Below, one piece after another: positions 1 through 8,890 of a stretch of DNA of 24,053 nucleotides; position 1 is the first letter of the stretch, and every line of letters starts with the position of its first letter. The stretch lies in the NCBI GenBank assembly GCA_003427395.1, contig BFEA01000142.1, positions 1,916,028 through 1,940,080 of the forward strand, written 5' to 3'. The stretch is from Chara braunii. Lineage: Eukaryota > Streptophyta > Charophyceae > Charales > Characeae. A program made the translations under genes and the position numbers. Below the pieces are notes generated by a model. The model saw nothing but the letters and a program-made list of their open reading frames with translations, made no database searches and was not told where the DNA came from.

Positions 1-132
1 CCGCTGCTACCAATCACCAGTCACTTCGCCTTGGCATGAAGTGATTGCAGGCTTGGCGCGGTGGTCCCATAATGGGATACTGACGGCCACCCTCCTCTCT
101 TCAAAACACTTCACCGGACTACCCCGGATGGG

Positions 133-227
133 TACCATGTCCGATGGTAAGGAGGGGGCTTATGACCTTCCGCAGGAGGTGATAAGCCTCCTACCAAAGC
201 GGCTGCGGGTTACCCCTCTTTTGGGGT
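133..227. repeat. Three consecutive hairpins
   Basis: Read directly from the sequence. Hairpin 1 (133-149) pairs TACCAT with ATGGTA around a 5-nt loop. Hairpin 2 (153-192) has about 11 outer base pairs (one G-U), one G-G mismatch, then 6 inner pairs (one G-U) closing a 4-nt loop. Hairpin 3 (212-227) pairs ACCCC with GGGGT around 6 nt. The central stem is unusually long for chance. No known RNA family was recognised. Confidence 0.6.
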
Positions 228-322
228 CCCACTACGTGGCGCTTAGTCGGTTGCGCCTGTGAAAAGCGAAGGGCCAGGCTAGTCTAGGCCGTCAATCTGC
301 AATCATGGTTCAAAGACGAACT

Positions 323-358
323 GTTAGTTCCCCGCGAGACGACAATGGGGGACTAAAC
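323..358. repeat. Imperfect hairpin
   Basis: GTTAGT plus CCCC pairs with GGGG plus ACTAAAC, with a bulge on each side and a loop of about 12 nt. It continues the hairpin cluster that begins at 133. Confidence 0.4.
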
Positions 359-605
359 TTGATCTGACAATGAAAGAGAAACAAAGTGTGTAACGCCGCA
401 GTCACCTCTGACCCTGCGATTGAATGCAACTGTGGCCTGGGAAATGACGCTTCCAGCTTCCCCCTTTCCCTCTTCTTTTTCTTTTTCAACTTGATGGTGA
501 CTGCCCAACTTATCCCATAACCCGGCTGAAGGAGACTCGGTATGCGGCAGAAACAACCACACCGGTCCCTTTACCTTCGCGTCCTTGGGCAAGCCCGACG
601 GCTAC

Positions 606-642
606 CACGGCCACAGGTCGGCCGTGCTCTGCTGTACAGCAG
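606..642. repeat. Hairpin followed by 14-bp palindrome
   Basis: CACGGCC (606-612) pairs perfectly with GGCCGTG (620-626) over a 7-nt loop. Two bases later, 629-642 (ctgctgtacagcag) is a perfect 14-bp palindrome. Confidence 0.6.
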
Positions 643-1116
643 GGCGCTGAGCCTGCGTGGACCCATGGAAAGTCTAGTGGCGCACTCACCCTTTTGCCAG
701 TGGGTGCATCGACTGGACCAGTCCTGCAGCAGAGCTTGGAATGCCGCGGAGTTTCCTAGGCGGGTATTCGGTACACAGCGGAGGTATGTGAGCAGACGCC
801 TGGCAGACGCCTGGCACACAGCGGAGGGTCGGGACACCGCGCCCTCCAACACCGGACGTGCGTGCGGTACCCAGTAACTTCTGGGCCTCTTCCAGTATCT
901 GCGCCTAGGGACCATTCCGGAATGTGCCCTGGGCCCGGTTGGTTGAGGGTCGAGGCTGCTGTTCCCCACATTTTCATTGGCCAGAAGGCCTTTGCCTGAA
1001 GAGGTGGCTTGATATCCCTATAGCTCTTATGAAACTTTCAAATGATGTATGAGGGATGCTGGCCATTCTTTGGGGGGCGCAGCGCGGCCGGGAGCGCTGC
1101 GCCCCACCCGCGCGGT

Positions 1117-1208
1117 TGGACCGAGCGGCACCAAGCGGTAACAAGCCGCGGAGCGGCGTCAAGCTGGACCGAGCGGCACCGGGCGATAACAAGCGGCGGA
1201 GCGGCGCG
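1117..1208. repeat. 48-bp tandem repeat, two copies
   Basis: The unit beginning tggaccgagcggcacc at 1117 recurs at 1165, a period of 48 bp, and both copies run on to a gcggagcggcg-like end. The copies differ by a few substitutions. A smaller direct repeat (gagaggatccggg) follows at about 1218-1252. The stretch is very GC-rich and flanked by ordinary sequence. Confidence 0.65.
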
Positions 1209-1259
1209 ATGTTGGGGGAGAGGATCCGGGGTGGTGGTTGAGAGGATCCGGGTGTATGA

Positions 1260-2125
1260 ATGATGAGGAGAAGGATCATGGTGATGAGGGTGATGCATCG
1301 TGTGTAGAGGCTGTGGTCGCTATGAAGGGGCTGCTAGTGAAGGGCTGCGAAGGGTCTGGTCTGCCAGCATCATCATTCTCTAAATTCCTAATTGAGCTGT
1401 GAATCACGGGATGCCACGTGTCGAACGAGAGGTGAGTGCAATGGATCAGAGGAGTGTGCGTTGGACAGGTAAGTGTTCTTAGGGTGGTATTACTCCATGA
1501 ATCTTTTGTATCGGTTGATAGGTGTTGGGGATCTGCTTGGTGCCGCGATTTGCCTCGTCACAAGTTGACGGGGTTGAGATTGGGGAGGGGCTGTTGCTCC
1601 ACAAGATTGGCAAATGGCTCCGATGAGGTCTCTCTATGCTACATATTAGATGCCTCGTGCGCCCCAGTTGATGTGCGACGACGCCAAGGGGTGCGAGGGC
1701 GATGGTTCCTGCGCGGAAGGAGTGACGTCACATGCAAGTGGAGGGGGAGTGGAGGAGAAGATTCATGGAGGTGCCTGTTCTTCGGTGCTTCTTTAGCGTG
1801 ATTTGCTGGTTACTGTTGATCTTCATGACGGTTTACTCTACTGGTGTGTTGATTTCCTAATCACATGTTACAAATAATTTTGATTTTGATTATCCAATCA
1901 TCTCGATTTAGGATTTTTGATTGTAGGATTCCTGAGAATAGTATTTCTTGTATGAATTAGATTCTCTCTGACTGATGTATTCCGGATTGATCGCAATAAT
2001 TTTTTGTGTAATTCTTCTTAACGAGTATGTTCTTTGGTACATAGTTGCTTCCCTTAACGATGATCTTAACTACGATCAGGATTACTTTCTTGATTTTATA
2101 TATTCGTGAGTCCAATATTGGACAT
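1260..2125. other. Unassigned, turning AT-rich after 1800
   Basis: No coding signal recognised. A CACGTG G-box core lies at 1415-1420, but there is no gene beside it to regulate. From about 1800 the composition shifts sharply to AT-rich up to about 2340, which marks a compositional boundary. Confidence 0.4.
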
Positions 2126-2129
2126 CTTG

Positions 2130-2221
2130 GATAGATTTCTTAATCTTGTTTTTGAATTTTAATTTTCAAAAGATGTCTCAGATAGACTTCTTAATTTTGT
2201 TTCTAATTTTCAATTTTTAGA
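2130..2221. repeat. 51-bp tandem repeat in AT-rich DNA
   Basis: gatagatttcttaatcttg at 2130 recurs as gatagacttcttaattttg at 2181, followed in each copy by similar ttctaatttt/ttgaatttt runs. Period about 51 bp, two diverged copies. Confidence 0.55.
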
Positions 2222-2439
2222 AGTATGCCTCCGAAGTAATTTTCTATTTGAAATACTCTACGTTTGCAAAACTCAACTTCCTAGTCTTGATTACTGTCGC
2301 TGTAAATTCTGATGTTGATTGTTTTTTTTTCGTTAATTGTGTTTCAAAGCGTGCCTGGGTCTTTGTACGGTATATTTGCGTCTTGCTTTGTGAACTGTGG
2401 GGTTCTCCTTTAGGGTTGGAGCCCCTCCGTGTGAGGGTT

Positions 2440-2800
2440 TCACAAGGTGGGAGGTGTTACCCTTGGAGGGGGGGGGGCGGTACTGAGGGATTGTCTTTTT
2501 CTGGGCCAGGCTGATTTAGGGTCGGATCAGCACTGGCGGTTGGGGAGAGAAGACAAGGGGGTGAAGGTGCTTACAACAGGGTGTGAGGATGAGAGGATTG
2601 CCTTGCCTGGAGGGGGTGAGGCAGAAGGATAGGGGGAACTTCAGCCTGTGAGGTATGCTCTAGGGGGAATTGTATGCCTTTCAGGGGGTTGAAGTGTCCG
2701 TGTATAGGCTGTTCCGAACTGGGGCCGAAAGGAGAGGGGGCGCCTCCCGGTGGGGGCAGTGTAGGAACAGGGGGGTTGCTTTTTGAGGGAAGGGAGTAAC
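2440..2800. other. G-rich block on the plus strand
   Basis: Many G tracts of four or more occur here, including a long G run at about 2466-2475, with no recognisable coding frame. Such spacing of G runs could form G-quadruplexes on the plus strand; that is an inference only. Confidence 0.35.
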
Positions 2801-3106
2801 TTCGTTGGTCACACAGTGAGCTTCTTATGTGTTGCGGAATCTCAGGTGAATGCTAGAACCTGCATCTGAAGAGAGGTTCTTTTTCCCCTCCTGTCCTCTT
2901 TTTGGATGTAGGTGAAGTTTCTATATTTTTTTTCAGGTTGGTATCTGATGTTCCTGAGTTTTCGAAAATTTCTTAAAAACTCTTAAAAAGTTATTCGATA
3001 AGCAGGAAGGGGAAGGTTGGTTTTAGCAGGGCGGTGCTTGGGCAGAGGACGGATGAGTGTTCAGGGTGGTAGGTCTATTAGAAGGGCGGGGTGGAGTGAC
3101 AATGGT

Positions 3107-4270
3107 CGGTGCTGGAGCAGTTGCTCTATAACCAGCGGAGCTTGAGACTATTGGAGCTATGCCGAGGGTGAAAGGCATAACCATCTTGTTCAACGTAGCT
3201 GATGCCGGGGCAGTGGCCCTGTAACTTTGGGGGCTGTGCAGCTAAGGAAGTTGTCGAGGGAGGAAGACACTTCCTGTCCTTCATAACTAGTTCGGTCGGT
3301 ACTGGGGCAGTTGGTGTTGTCCTGTCACCCTAGCAAGGGGGGTATGAGATCTAGCGAGTTCTGGTACGAGGACTGAATGCCTGGGCAGTAGTCTTTCCTC
3401 TGTGGTGCGGGGAAGGAGTGGGATCGTGGGGGATTTCGTTTTCCTGTCTTCCTGTTTTTTAGGCTGATGTTCTTAGTTTAGGGGGGGCTTAAGAATGATT
3501 TGGAATTCTGAAAAAAAAAAATCCTGATAGGGTTGTTTCCAGTAGTTGTCTAAGGAGTTTCTTAGCCGAAGCCGGGTAATGGTCCCGGTATCTCACAGAG
3601 TGACTATGCAGAGATCTGCCTATGATCAGGGAGATTGTGGATAGAATGTGAAGGGGGGAAGGAGAAGGTGAAAACTGGAAGATGGGAGGAAGCAAGGGGG
3701 GTTCAACATGGGAAGGGACGTCTGTCTAAGTAAGTAGGTCAGAAGGACAAAGTTGGGACGACGCAGACCGGTGCTGGAGCTTTTGCTCTGTAACCTGGGG
3801 GAGAAAGCGGTCTGTGGAGTTATGTCGACGGAAGGCATAACCAGTTTGTCCGACGTAGCTGATGCCGGGGGTTTTTCACTGTAACTTAGGGGCATGTGTG
3901 GCTAATCGAGAGTGTCGAGGGAGGAAGGCACTCTTTGTCGTCTGAACCAGGCTGGTCGGTACTGGGGAAGTTTGTGTTGCTCTGTAACCCTAGCATAGGG
4001 GGGTATGAGATCAGCTGAGTTCTGGTACGAGGACTAAACGCTTGGACTCAACGTTTTTTCGCTTGTTGAAGGGGAGGTGTAAACAGTAGGAGGTTTTAGT
4101 TAGATCTTTTGTTTCCAGGTTTGGATTGTGATTGGGTAGATCATAGGCATTTTTTTTCTGAGAACTGCAGTTGTTTTTAAAAGTTGTTTCTCATAGGTTT
4201 TTGCAGGTTTGGTAATCGACTGATTGTTTTCCTAGCTGAAGCCGGGTAAGGGCCCCGAAACTTCAAATGT
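3107..4270 (+). repeat. Nested tandem repeat: about 660-bp unit made of about 95-bp subunits
   Basis: Two long copies are visible. gatgccgggg preceded by acgtagct occurs at 3201-3210 and again at 3861-3870; gccgaagccgggtaa near 3564 matches gctgaagccgggtaa near 4234. The offset is therefore 660-670 bp. Inside each copy the motif cggtgctggagcag / tgccggggcag / cggtactggggcag, each followed by a ctgtaac-like word, recurs about every 95 bp (3107, about 3203, 3297). No open reading frame runs through it. It resembles satellite or spacer-type DNA more than a gene. Confidence 0.65.
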
Positions 4271-4299
4271 GTCACAGATTTCTCAGTTGTACTTCAAAG

Positions 4300-4387
4300 G
4301 GACGCTGAGCCCGGTTCTCAGCACGTGATGCTCCCCACGAATAGATTGGAACTTTTGTCCCCAAAAAAAAAAAAAAAAAAAAAAAAA
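4300..4387 (+). mobile_element. A-tailed non-LTR retroelement 3' end, copy 1
   Basis: A diverged copy of the same 3'-end sequence seen at 4403-4447 and, inverted, at 14762-14825. It has a gagcccggtt...cagca block, then gctcccca-aatagatt, then 25 A residues (4363-4387). It ends directly against copy 2. The left limit is not clear. It is either a 5'-truncated LINE 3' end or a SINE that uses the same tail. Confidence 0.55.
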
Positions 4388-4550
4388 GGTGTATGAGGGA
4401 TGCTGGACCCAGTTTCCAGCAGTGTTGCTCCCCATTAATAGATGGAGCCTTCACTACAGGGTCACTTACCATGGCTGCTCTTATCACCCTGGCAAGTGTC
4501 CCTCCTGTGCCGAAGTCCTCCCCCCCCCAAAAAAAAAGAAAAGAAAAGAA
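4388..4550 (+). mobile_element. A-tailed non-LTR retroelement 3' end, copy 2
   Basis: Starts at gtgtatgagggatgctgg immediately after the poly-A of copy 1 and ends in an A-rich tail (4529-4550). Positions 4403-4447 match the reverse complement of 14762-14825, the 3' UTR of LINE B1: both have ggaccc, tttccagca, gctcccca-NAATAGATGGAGC. The last part folds as GCTCC/GGAGC with a loop of about 12 nt. Its first 16 bases also occur at 1047-1062. It is probably a short 3' fragment or SINE mobilised by the B-type LINE machinery. Confidence 0.6.
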
Positions 4551-4737
4551 GGGCCTGGTCACACGGCCGTAACTGTCTGGCGCCCACGGCCTGGGATTTT
4601 GTCACTTTGACTCAGAAAATGGCCACGGGCTCAATATTCATGGCCAGTGGGCTCTGGGGCCCTTTTTCTGCCACGGCCTAGACGTTTCATGCCTTGCACT
4701 GCTGTGACTCTGCTGGTTTAAATAGTGTGTAGCTTGT

Positions 4738-4806
4738 CTTGTCTATTCTGTTCCAACTCCCTTCCCATTCCCTTGTCTATTCTGTTAAATCTCCCTTCCC
4801 ATTCCC
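4738..4806. repeat. 34-bp tandem repeat
   Basis: The unit cttgtctattctgtt, then six variable bases, then cccttcccattcc begins at 4738 and again at 4772. There are two copies. Confidence 0.65.
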
Positions 4807-4862
4807 TAGAAAGCCTTTTTTCACCCTGACTTGCAAGGGATTTCACTTGCTTCTGCAAGTGC

Positions 4863-5087
4863 AGCTCTTTTCTGATACATTAAATATTCCATAACTTCTA
4901 TTGTCCATATTTCACTTCTTAACCAGGCTACCAGAGTGCCCGGGACCACTTGCCCAGCCGGGTCAAAAATAAATAAAATAATAAAAATTAATTTTTTTTT
5001 ATTTTAATTTTGGTAAAGAATTTCAATGTGACCCTGAGGCAAAAGTTGTTCAGTTAATTTTTCTACATAACACAGTTTTTTTTCGGC

Positions 5088-5118
<31 letters not shown>

Positions 5119-5245
5119 CTGGGACCTTCCCTGGTCCTTGCATGGGCTTGCCACTCGGGACCCGGGCGGCCCGGCTGTTAGCCTAGTTTTTAAGTCTTTA
5201 CCGCCAGTGTAGCTCTTTTGTGATACTTCGAATATTGCATAACTT
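4863..5245. repeat. Direct repeat flanking two opposed A-tailed segments
   Basis: 4863-4898 (agctctttt-tgatac...aatatt-cataactt) recurs at 5211-5245 with about six differences, 348 bp apart. Between the copies, a segment starting aggctaccagagtgcccggg (4926) runs into an A-rich stretch. A related segment on the opposite strand (reverse complement of about 5125-5186) runs into a 29-base T run (5088-5116). The two look like tail-to-tail SINE-like insertions; the relationship between the two heads is weak. Confidence 0.4.
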
Positions 5246-5371
5246 GTGTTTCCATGAGATGGATGTTACTGACCGCGAGAATTGACTCTGCGGATTCACT
5301 GTTGTTGTGTTGCTGTGGGTATGGTCTCATCAGGGGAGACAAAAACTGCCTTGAAGCATCGCCTTACACTG

Positions 5372-5664
5372 TGGGTCAGAGACAACCCGAAGAATGTGAT
5401 AATTTTACTTCTACACTTACTGATGGTATGTGTGGAAAACTCCCTGCATGATGGCGATTGACCGTAACTTGCATATTCCAGCTTTTCACTCGTGGCAGGA
5501 ACACTTCTAATGGTGAACCTTGTCAACCTGCTTCAATCCCCGATCGATATGCATGTCAACAACAAAACTCTATAGCTCAGTGGGCCGCAGGCGTAATGCC
5601 ACTGGCATTGGTTTTCCTGTGGTTCTGGCCATTGGATATGATATCGACGGATGGAATTGTATGA
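5372..5664 (+). other. Possible degenerate exon pair, unrecognised
   Basis: An open frame up to about 5427 is followed by a GTATGTG donor-like site. A second frame, after ttccag (about 5478), carries two Cys in a Pro/Gln-rich stretch, then a hydrophobic run (VMPLALVFLWFWPLDM) that could span a membrane, ending at a stop near 5664. No family was recognised, and joining the two parts at the consensus splice sites does not keep the second frame open. I list it as a weak coding candidate only; it may be chance. Confidence 0.15.
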
Positions 5665-6026
5665 ACCGTGAATTTTAACGGTTTTGCGTGGTCTAGATTT
5701 GCGACATGTTAGCGTTTTTAAGTTCTGTGCTTGTGACACGTAGATGGTCTCTTTGCTCTTCTTTCTGCTTTCCTTGCGTTCACCTTAACTCTCAGCAAAT
5801 GTTAGCGCTGGCGTCGTAGATTTCCTCACTATTTCTCACTATCTACGGGCTGTCCTTCATTTGCGGCGATGCTGTGTCAGGATGTCCTTGGAGAAAATAA
5901 CGTGCCCACCTCTGAAACCACTCTGATGCCCCACACAAAAATAACGTGCTGAAAAAGTGGCGCCCCCAAAAAGAAAGAACGGCTGATGTTCCATGGAAGG
6001 CAAACGAATATGAAAAGTTGAGTCGA

Positions 6027-6092
6027 GCGGCGAGCTCAGTTGGTACACCCACGACCTTTTGGAATACAGACGCAAGTTTGAGTCCAGATCCA
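6027..6092 (+). pseudogene. tRNA-like segment with Pol III A and B boxes
   Basis: agctcagttggta (about 6032-6044) is identical to the A-box/D-arm region of many eukaryotic tRNAs. gtttgagtcc (about 6073-6082) matches the B box GGTTCGANTCC at most positions. The spacing is normal for an internal Pol III promoter. The D stem, T stem and acceptor stem do not pair well, so this is not a functional tRNA gene. It may be a tRNA pseudogene or the head of a tRNA-derived SINE. Confidence 0.5.
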
Positions 6093-6145
6093 GGCGAGCG
6101 GAATACCTGGGCCTGGTCAGGTCAATGATATATCTCAAGGACGTT

Positions 6146-6270
6146 GCCCTTCTAGAAGAATAAGGGCCTCACCCTGCCACTCTCCAAATGTGCAAAATGA
6201 GATTGAATTTTCCACTAGAACATGGACGCATACACCCGCCATTTTTGTCGTTTTCACATTTGGAGAGTGG
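6146..6270. repeat. Small hairpin and 16-bp-arm foldback
   Basis: GCCCTT (6146-6151) pairs with AAGGGC (6162-6167). Next, 6177-6192 (ccactctccaaatgtg) is the exact reverse complement of 6255-6270, separated by 62 nt, and pairing may extend a few bases into the loop (aaaa with tttt). Transcribed from either strand it would give a stem-loop of about 94 nt. It could be a short MITE or a small-RNA precursor. Confidence 0.65.
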
Positions 6271-6515
6271 TGCAATGAGGGGGAAAGAAAGGGGAGACAA
6301 AGCGCGCGAAGAAATAAACTAGCACCGACGTGGGGCCGGTCAGTCCGAAAAGGCCGTTGTGCTTTCCCAAAACGAAAACACTCGACGGCAGGCACTGGTG
6401 GCAGCGAGAATGCACTCACGCAGCCACACACGCAGCCACACGCTGCCCTGCACCCACACAAACTCAACAATGGAGACTCGTGTGCACACACACACAGAGA
6501 CAGAGAGACAGAGAG

Positions 6516-6520
<5 letters not shown>

Positions 6521-6570
<50 letters not shown>

Positions 6571-6571
6571 N

Positions 6572-6653
<82 letters not shown>
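6521..6653. repeat. (GA)n microsatellite
   Basis: About 66 GA units, preceded by CA/GA mixed repeats from about 6484. One undetermined base (N) is at 6571. Long Ser-Leu or Arg-Glu open frames across it are artefacts of the repeat. Confidence 0.97.
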
Positions 6654-6657
<4 letters not shown>

Positions 6658-7270
6658 GAACTGCGGCAAAACAGCCCGAGTGGCCAAAGCAGAGTCACAC
6701 ACAGCATCAAACACACGCAGAGCGATCGTTCAAAAACAGATGTAAACTTTCCATGAAACCATGAAAGAGCAGCATGTGGGTCCCTCGACCGGTTTGGGCT
6801 GTCCACTGGGCATCCTAAGGAGGGTGACTCTGTGAGAGTCTTCGTGCTCGAGAAAGGGAGGCTCTAGCCTTGCCTCCCAACCTATATCCTTTTCCCATCC
6901 CAACAGCCACTTCCCAAATCACCACCAAGAAGTCACATTCGGCAACCCAAGAACGAAAATTAGCAAGTACATCTGCCGCCGGTCGAGACGCTTCCCCAAA
7001 TCCATTCCTCCTCCTACGACCTTTAGACCCCCCGCTGCATCATCCTGCGTTTTGCTCCAGATAGATACCAGCTATTTGTTACCGTGCTACGTCCCTTAAC
7101 GCCGAAACGACTCCCCTGCGACTCCAGGAGTCAACTCGGTCTTTCCTATTGTCTATTCCCCGATCCTACTGCTAACACCTAGTCCGAATTCGCTTTTCCC
7201 ATTGCATGCTAATATTGTTCGATCTCCGGTCTCCCCACTCAGCTCTCAAAGTTTCAGGAGCGCCGCCCTG
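6654..7270. other. Unassigned sequence
   Basis: No recognisable coding or RNA feature. A GACTCC-A-GGAGTC inverted repeat lies at about 7119-7131. The last part may belong to the retroelement whose tail starts at 7271. Confidence 0.35.
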
Positions 7271-7312
7271 AGACCGAAAGGTCTAAATAAATAAATAAAT
7301 AAATAAATAAAC
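7271..7312 (+). mobile_element. GNRA hairpin plus (TAAA)n tail: non-LTR 3' terminus
   Basis: AGACC-GAAA-GGTCT (7271-7284) is a perfect 5-bp stem with a GNRA tetraloop, followed without a gap by about seven TAAA units. A terminal stem-loop plus a short tandem tail is the typical 3' end of LINE/SINE families whose RT recognises a hairpin. The body upstream has no recognisable ORF, so this is probably a SINE or a strongly truncated LINE. Confidence 0.5.
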
Positions 7313-7324
7313 TCCGTACGTAGA

Positions 7325-7432
7325 AGTTGGTAGAACCATAGCTACGATCCGGACACCCGGACAGGGATCCGGACTGACCGGGGTCCGGCGTCCGGTCCAG
7401 GTTTCTGGATCCCGGTCCGGATGGTCGGAAAA
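7325..7432 (+). repeat. Left arm of inverted CCGGA-rich repeat
   Basis: gttggtagaaccatagctac followed by many tccgga/ccgg words. The reverse complement of 8891-9037 begins with the near-identical gttctacccatagctacg and continues with the same type of ccgga words. The two arms are therefore inverted copies about 1.5 kb apart. Confidence 0.6.
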
Positions 7433-7512
7433 TGGGGGGTAGCCATTTTTTTTTTTGGGCGGCCCAAGTCGTTTTCTTCCATTCTGGGCCGCCATGGAAA
7501 AATACAGGGCAA

Positions 7513-8676
7513 TTTTTTTTTATTTTTTTTTTTTGAAAGCTTAAAATTTTATTGCAAAAAACATTGGGATGAGGCCGGGGACCTCACAATTCAACCCGGA
7601 GTTATCCTGGCAGCAGCCTCAGCCAGTTTCGCTTACGAGCCAAGCTTGAAACCGAACTAACTCTTCAGAATTTATCAATCTATCTGGTGGAAACCGGGTC
7701 CAGCGTCCCATCCTTAAATGCTTTACAAAAAGTAAAGCTTTCAAGCACAGAGTAAAAAGTGACCTATCAAAGAGACAAATTTGAAGCTCAGTGAAATTGG
7801 CCGCATTTTAACAGATATGCCTTTTCTGCTCTTTCGGCCCATGAATTTCTCAAAGTTTGACTCATTTGAGAACTTGAGAGTGTCCAAATATCCCTAGTTC
7901 CAGTGATTAACCATTAGAGCTCTGAAACCCCATAGTGGTGAGGGGGGTGGTCTCTTACCATTCTTGCTGGTGAGGCCCCGCCTTCCTCAACTTACTGAAT
8001 TCGAAAGAGCAGAGGCTGTCGCACAGGCCTAAAAATGGTCTGCTAGCGTCCCTTTCTGAATCTGAAACTTTCAGGGTGGCTTGAGCCAGCGAGAAATCAC
8101 CAACTTCTTTTCCTGTGTAACAGCCGCCAGTTGCTTGCCTATGGCCCATGTCCTCGGAAACCACTGGTAGCCCTTTTTCCTGCTTCTGGCACTTGGCTGC
8201 GAGTCCACCATTATCATGTTTCGTATTCCCAGCCCAACTTGCCTTTGTTGCTCCTGGACTGAGACTTTCTCCTTTCTGAAGACCACAGAGTTTCTTGCCT
8301 TCCAAATCACTTGTAGCAGAACCCCTCTGCAGACCATAGGCACGTATCCCCAGCCTTCTCTTTGTGACACTCCCTGTGTTTGCAGAAGTCCATAGAGTGT
8401 CCAATCATCTGTCCACGGCCAGGAACCACCTGTGATCAAGTCCCAATGCTTGAGCCACCAAATCCACAGTTCGTCTGCTAACGGGCAGCATAGCCAAAGG
8501 TGTGCATTGGATTCCCAGCCCCAATCACACCTCAGGCAAGTGATAGAAAGGTCCATTCCTTTCTGAGCCAGCCAAAGTGTTGTAGCCACCACCATCAAGG
8601 ATTGCATCCACAGCAGGCTGGTGTCTTTCTGTGATGGTAGGAGGATCAATGCCTTCCAAAAGGCTGACCAATCGTG
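7513..8676 (-). mobile_element. LINE C, 5'-truncated 3' end
   Basis: Minus-strand non-LTR retrotransposon fragment. Coding remains (8071-8676) end in a stop, followed by about 540 bp of 3' UTR and a poly-A tail seen as a T-rich run at 7513-7534. The 3' UTR contains, in reverse complement of about 7690-7722, ggacccggtttccaccag, which matches the B-family 3' UTR (ggacccgctttccagcag). It lies wholly inside the inverted CCGGA arms. The upstream RT and endonuclease are absent, which is usual for 5' truncation. Confidence 0.65.
8071..8676 (-). pseudogene. LINE ORF2 C-terminal fragment with zf-RVT region
   Basis: The minus-strand frame contains a Cys/His cluster, TCLRCDWGWESNAHLWLCC (CxxC, then His, then CC), followed by the Trp-rich DELWIWWLKHW, typical of the zinc-binding region after plant LINE reverse transcriptases (zf-RVT). 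A downstream VIWKARNSVVFRKEKVSV segment matches the usual post-zinc WK.R...F motif. No RT palm precedes it. The 5' end is disturbed by a 50-bp partial duplication (8645-8724) that repeats the same residues. The apparent Met-containing extension to 8835 covers the U6 fragment in antisense and is not part of the LINE. Confidence 0.65.
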
Positions 8677-8724
8677 TCGCGTTTCACAGGCCACATCAAT
8701 GCCTTCCAAAAGGCTGACCAATCG
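8645..8724. repeat. 30-bp direct repeat, 50-bp period
   Basis: 8645-8674 and 8695-8724 are identical (30 bp starting atcaatgccttccaaaaggc), separated by 20 bp. It is a partial tandem duplication inside the LINE C 5' boundary. Confidence 0.85.
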
Positions 8725-8746
8725 AGTTTTTATTTTTTTGGGGGGG

Positions 8747-8785
8747 GATACAGAGAAGATTAGCATGGCCCCTGTGCAAGATGTA
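8747..8785 (+). pseudogene. U6 snRNA fragment
   Basis: gatacagagaagattagcat followed by ggcccctgtgcaag matches the highly conserved ACAGAGA region and internal stem-loop start of U6 spliceosomal RNA; the one change in this core is C to T in cctgCgcaag. One G is then missing before atg, and homology is lost in an A-rich stretch (aaaaaggaaaaaaag). The 5' hairpin of U6 is absent and is replaced by a poly-T/poly-G run. This is a truncated U6 retropseudogene, not a working gene, because no USE/TATA promoter precedes it. Confidence 0.85.
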
Positions 8786-8890
8786 AAAAGGAAAAAAAGC
8801 CCGACGGCATATTCAGCCGTTTGTGGTACAACCATGAACTGTCTCTATGCACACCTGATCGAGCACCCCCAACCCCCCCCGCCCCCCCCC

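Larger units (their letters stand above)
1..1040. other. Unassigned, hairpin-rich, no supported gene
   Basis: No open frame here looks like a protein: the short frames overlap on both strands with no recognisable motif. The stretch is moderately GC-rich and contains several clear inverted repeats, listed separately. It also has small direct repeats, for example two adjacent copies of an 11-bp unit (agacgcctggc) around 794-816 and two nearby copies of cacagcggagg. It could be decayed transposon or structured non-coding DNA; I cannot tell which. Confidence 0.5.

Noticed and set aside
1415-1420. G-box promoter element
   Set aside because: A six-base match with no gene downstream that I can support.
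3100-4050. 5S or other rRNA repeat as an explanation of the periodic block
   Set aside because: No match to conserved 5S internal promoter or rRNA core sequences that I recognise.
4272-4562. Open frame on the minus strand with a long Phe run
   Set aside because: It reads the poly-A tail of a retroelement in antisense.
5570-5660. Possible tRNA starting tatagctcagtggg
   Set aside because: There is an A-box-like word, but no acceptable B box and no 7-nt anticodon loop.
6190-6806. Long open frames through the GA array encoding Arg-Glu or Ser-Leu runs
   Set aside because: They are open in several frames on both strands only because the dinucleotide repeat has no stop codons.
8071-8835. A single 254-residue protein on the minus strand
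   Set aside because: The first part is antisense U6 and low-complexity sequence plus a duplicated segment; only the part from about 8676 downwards is LINE.
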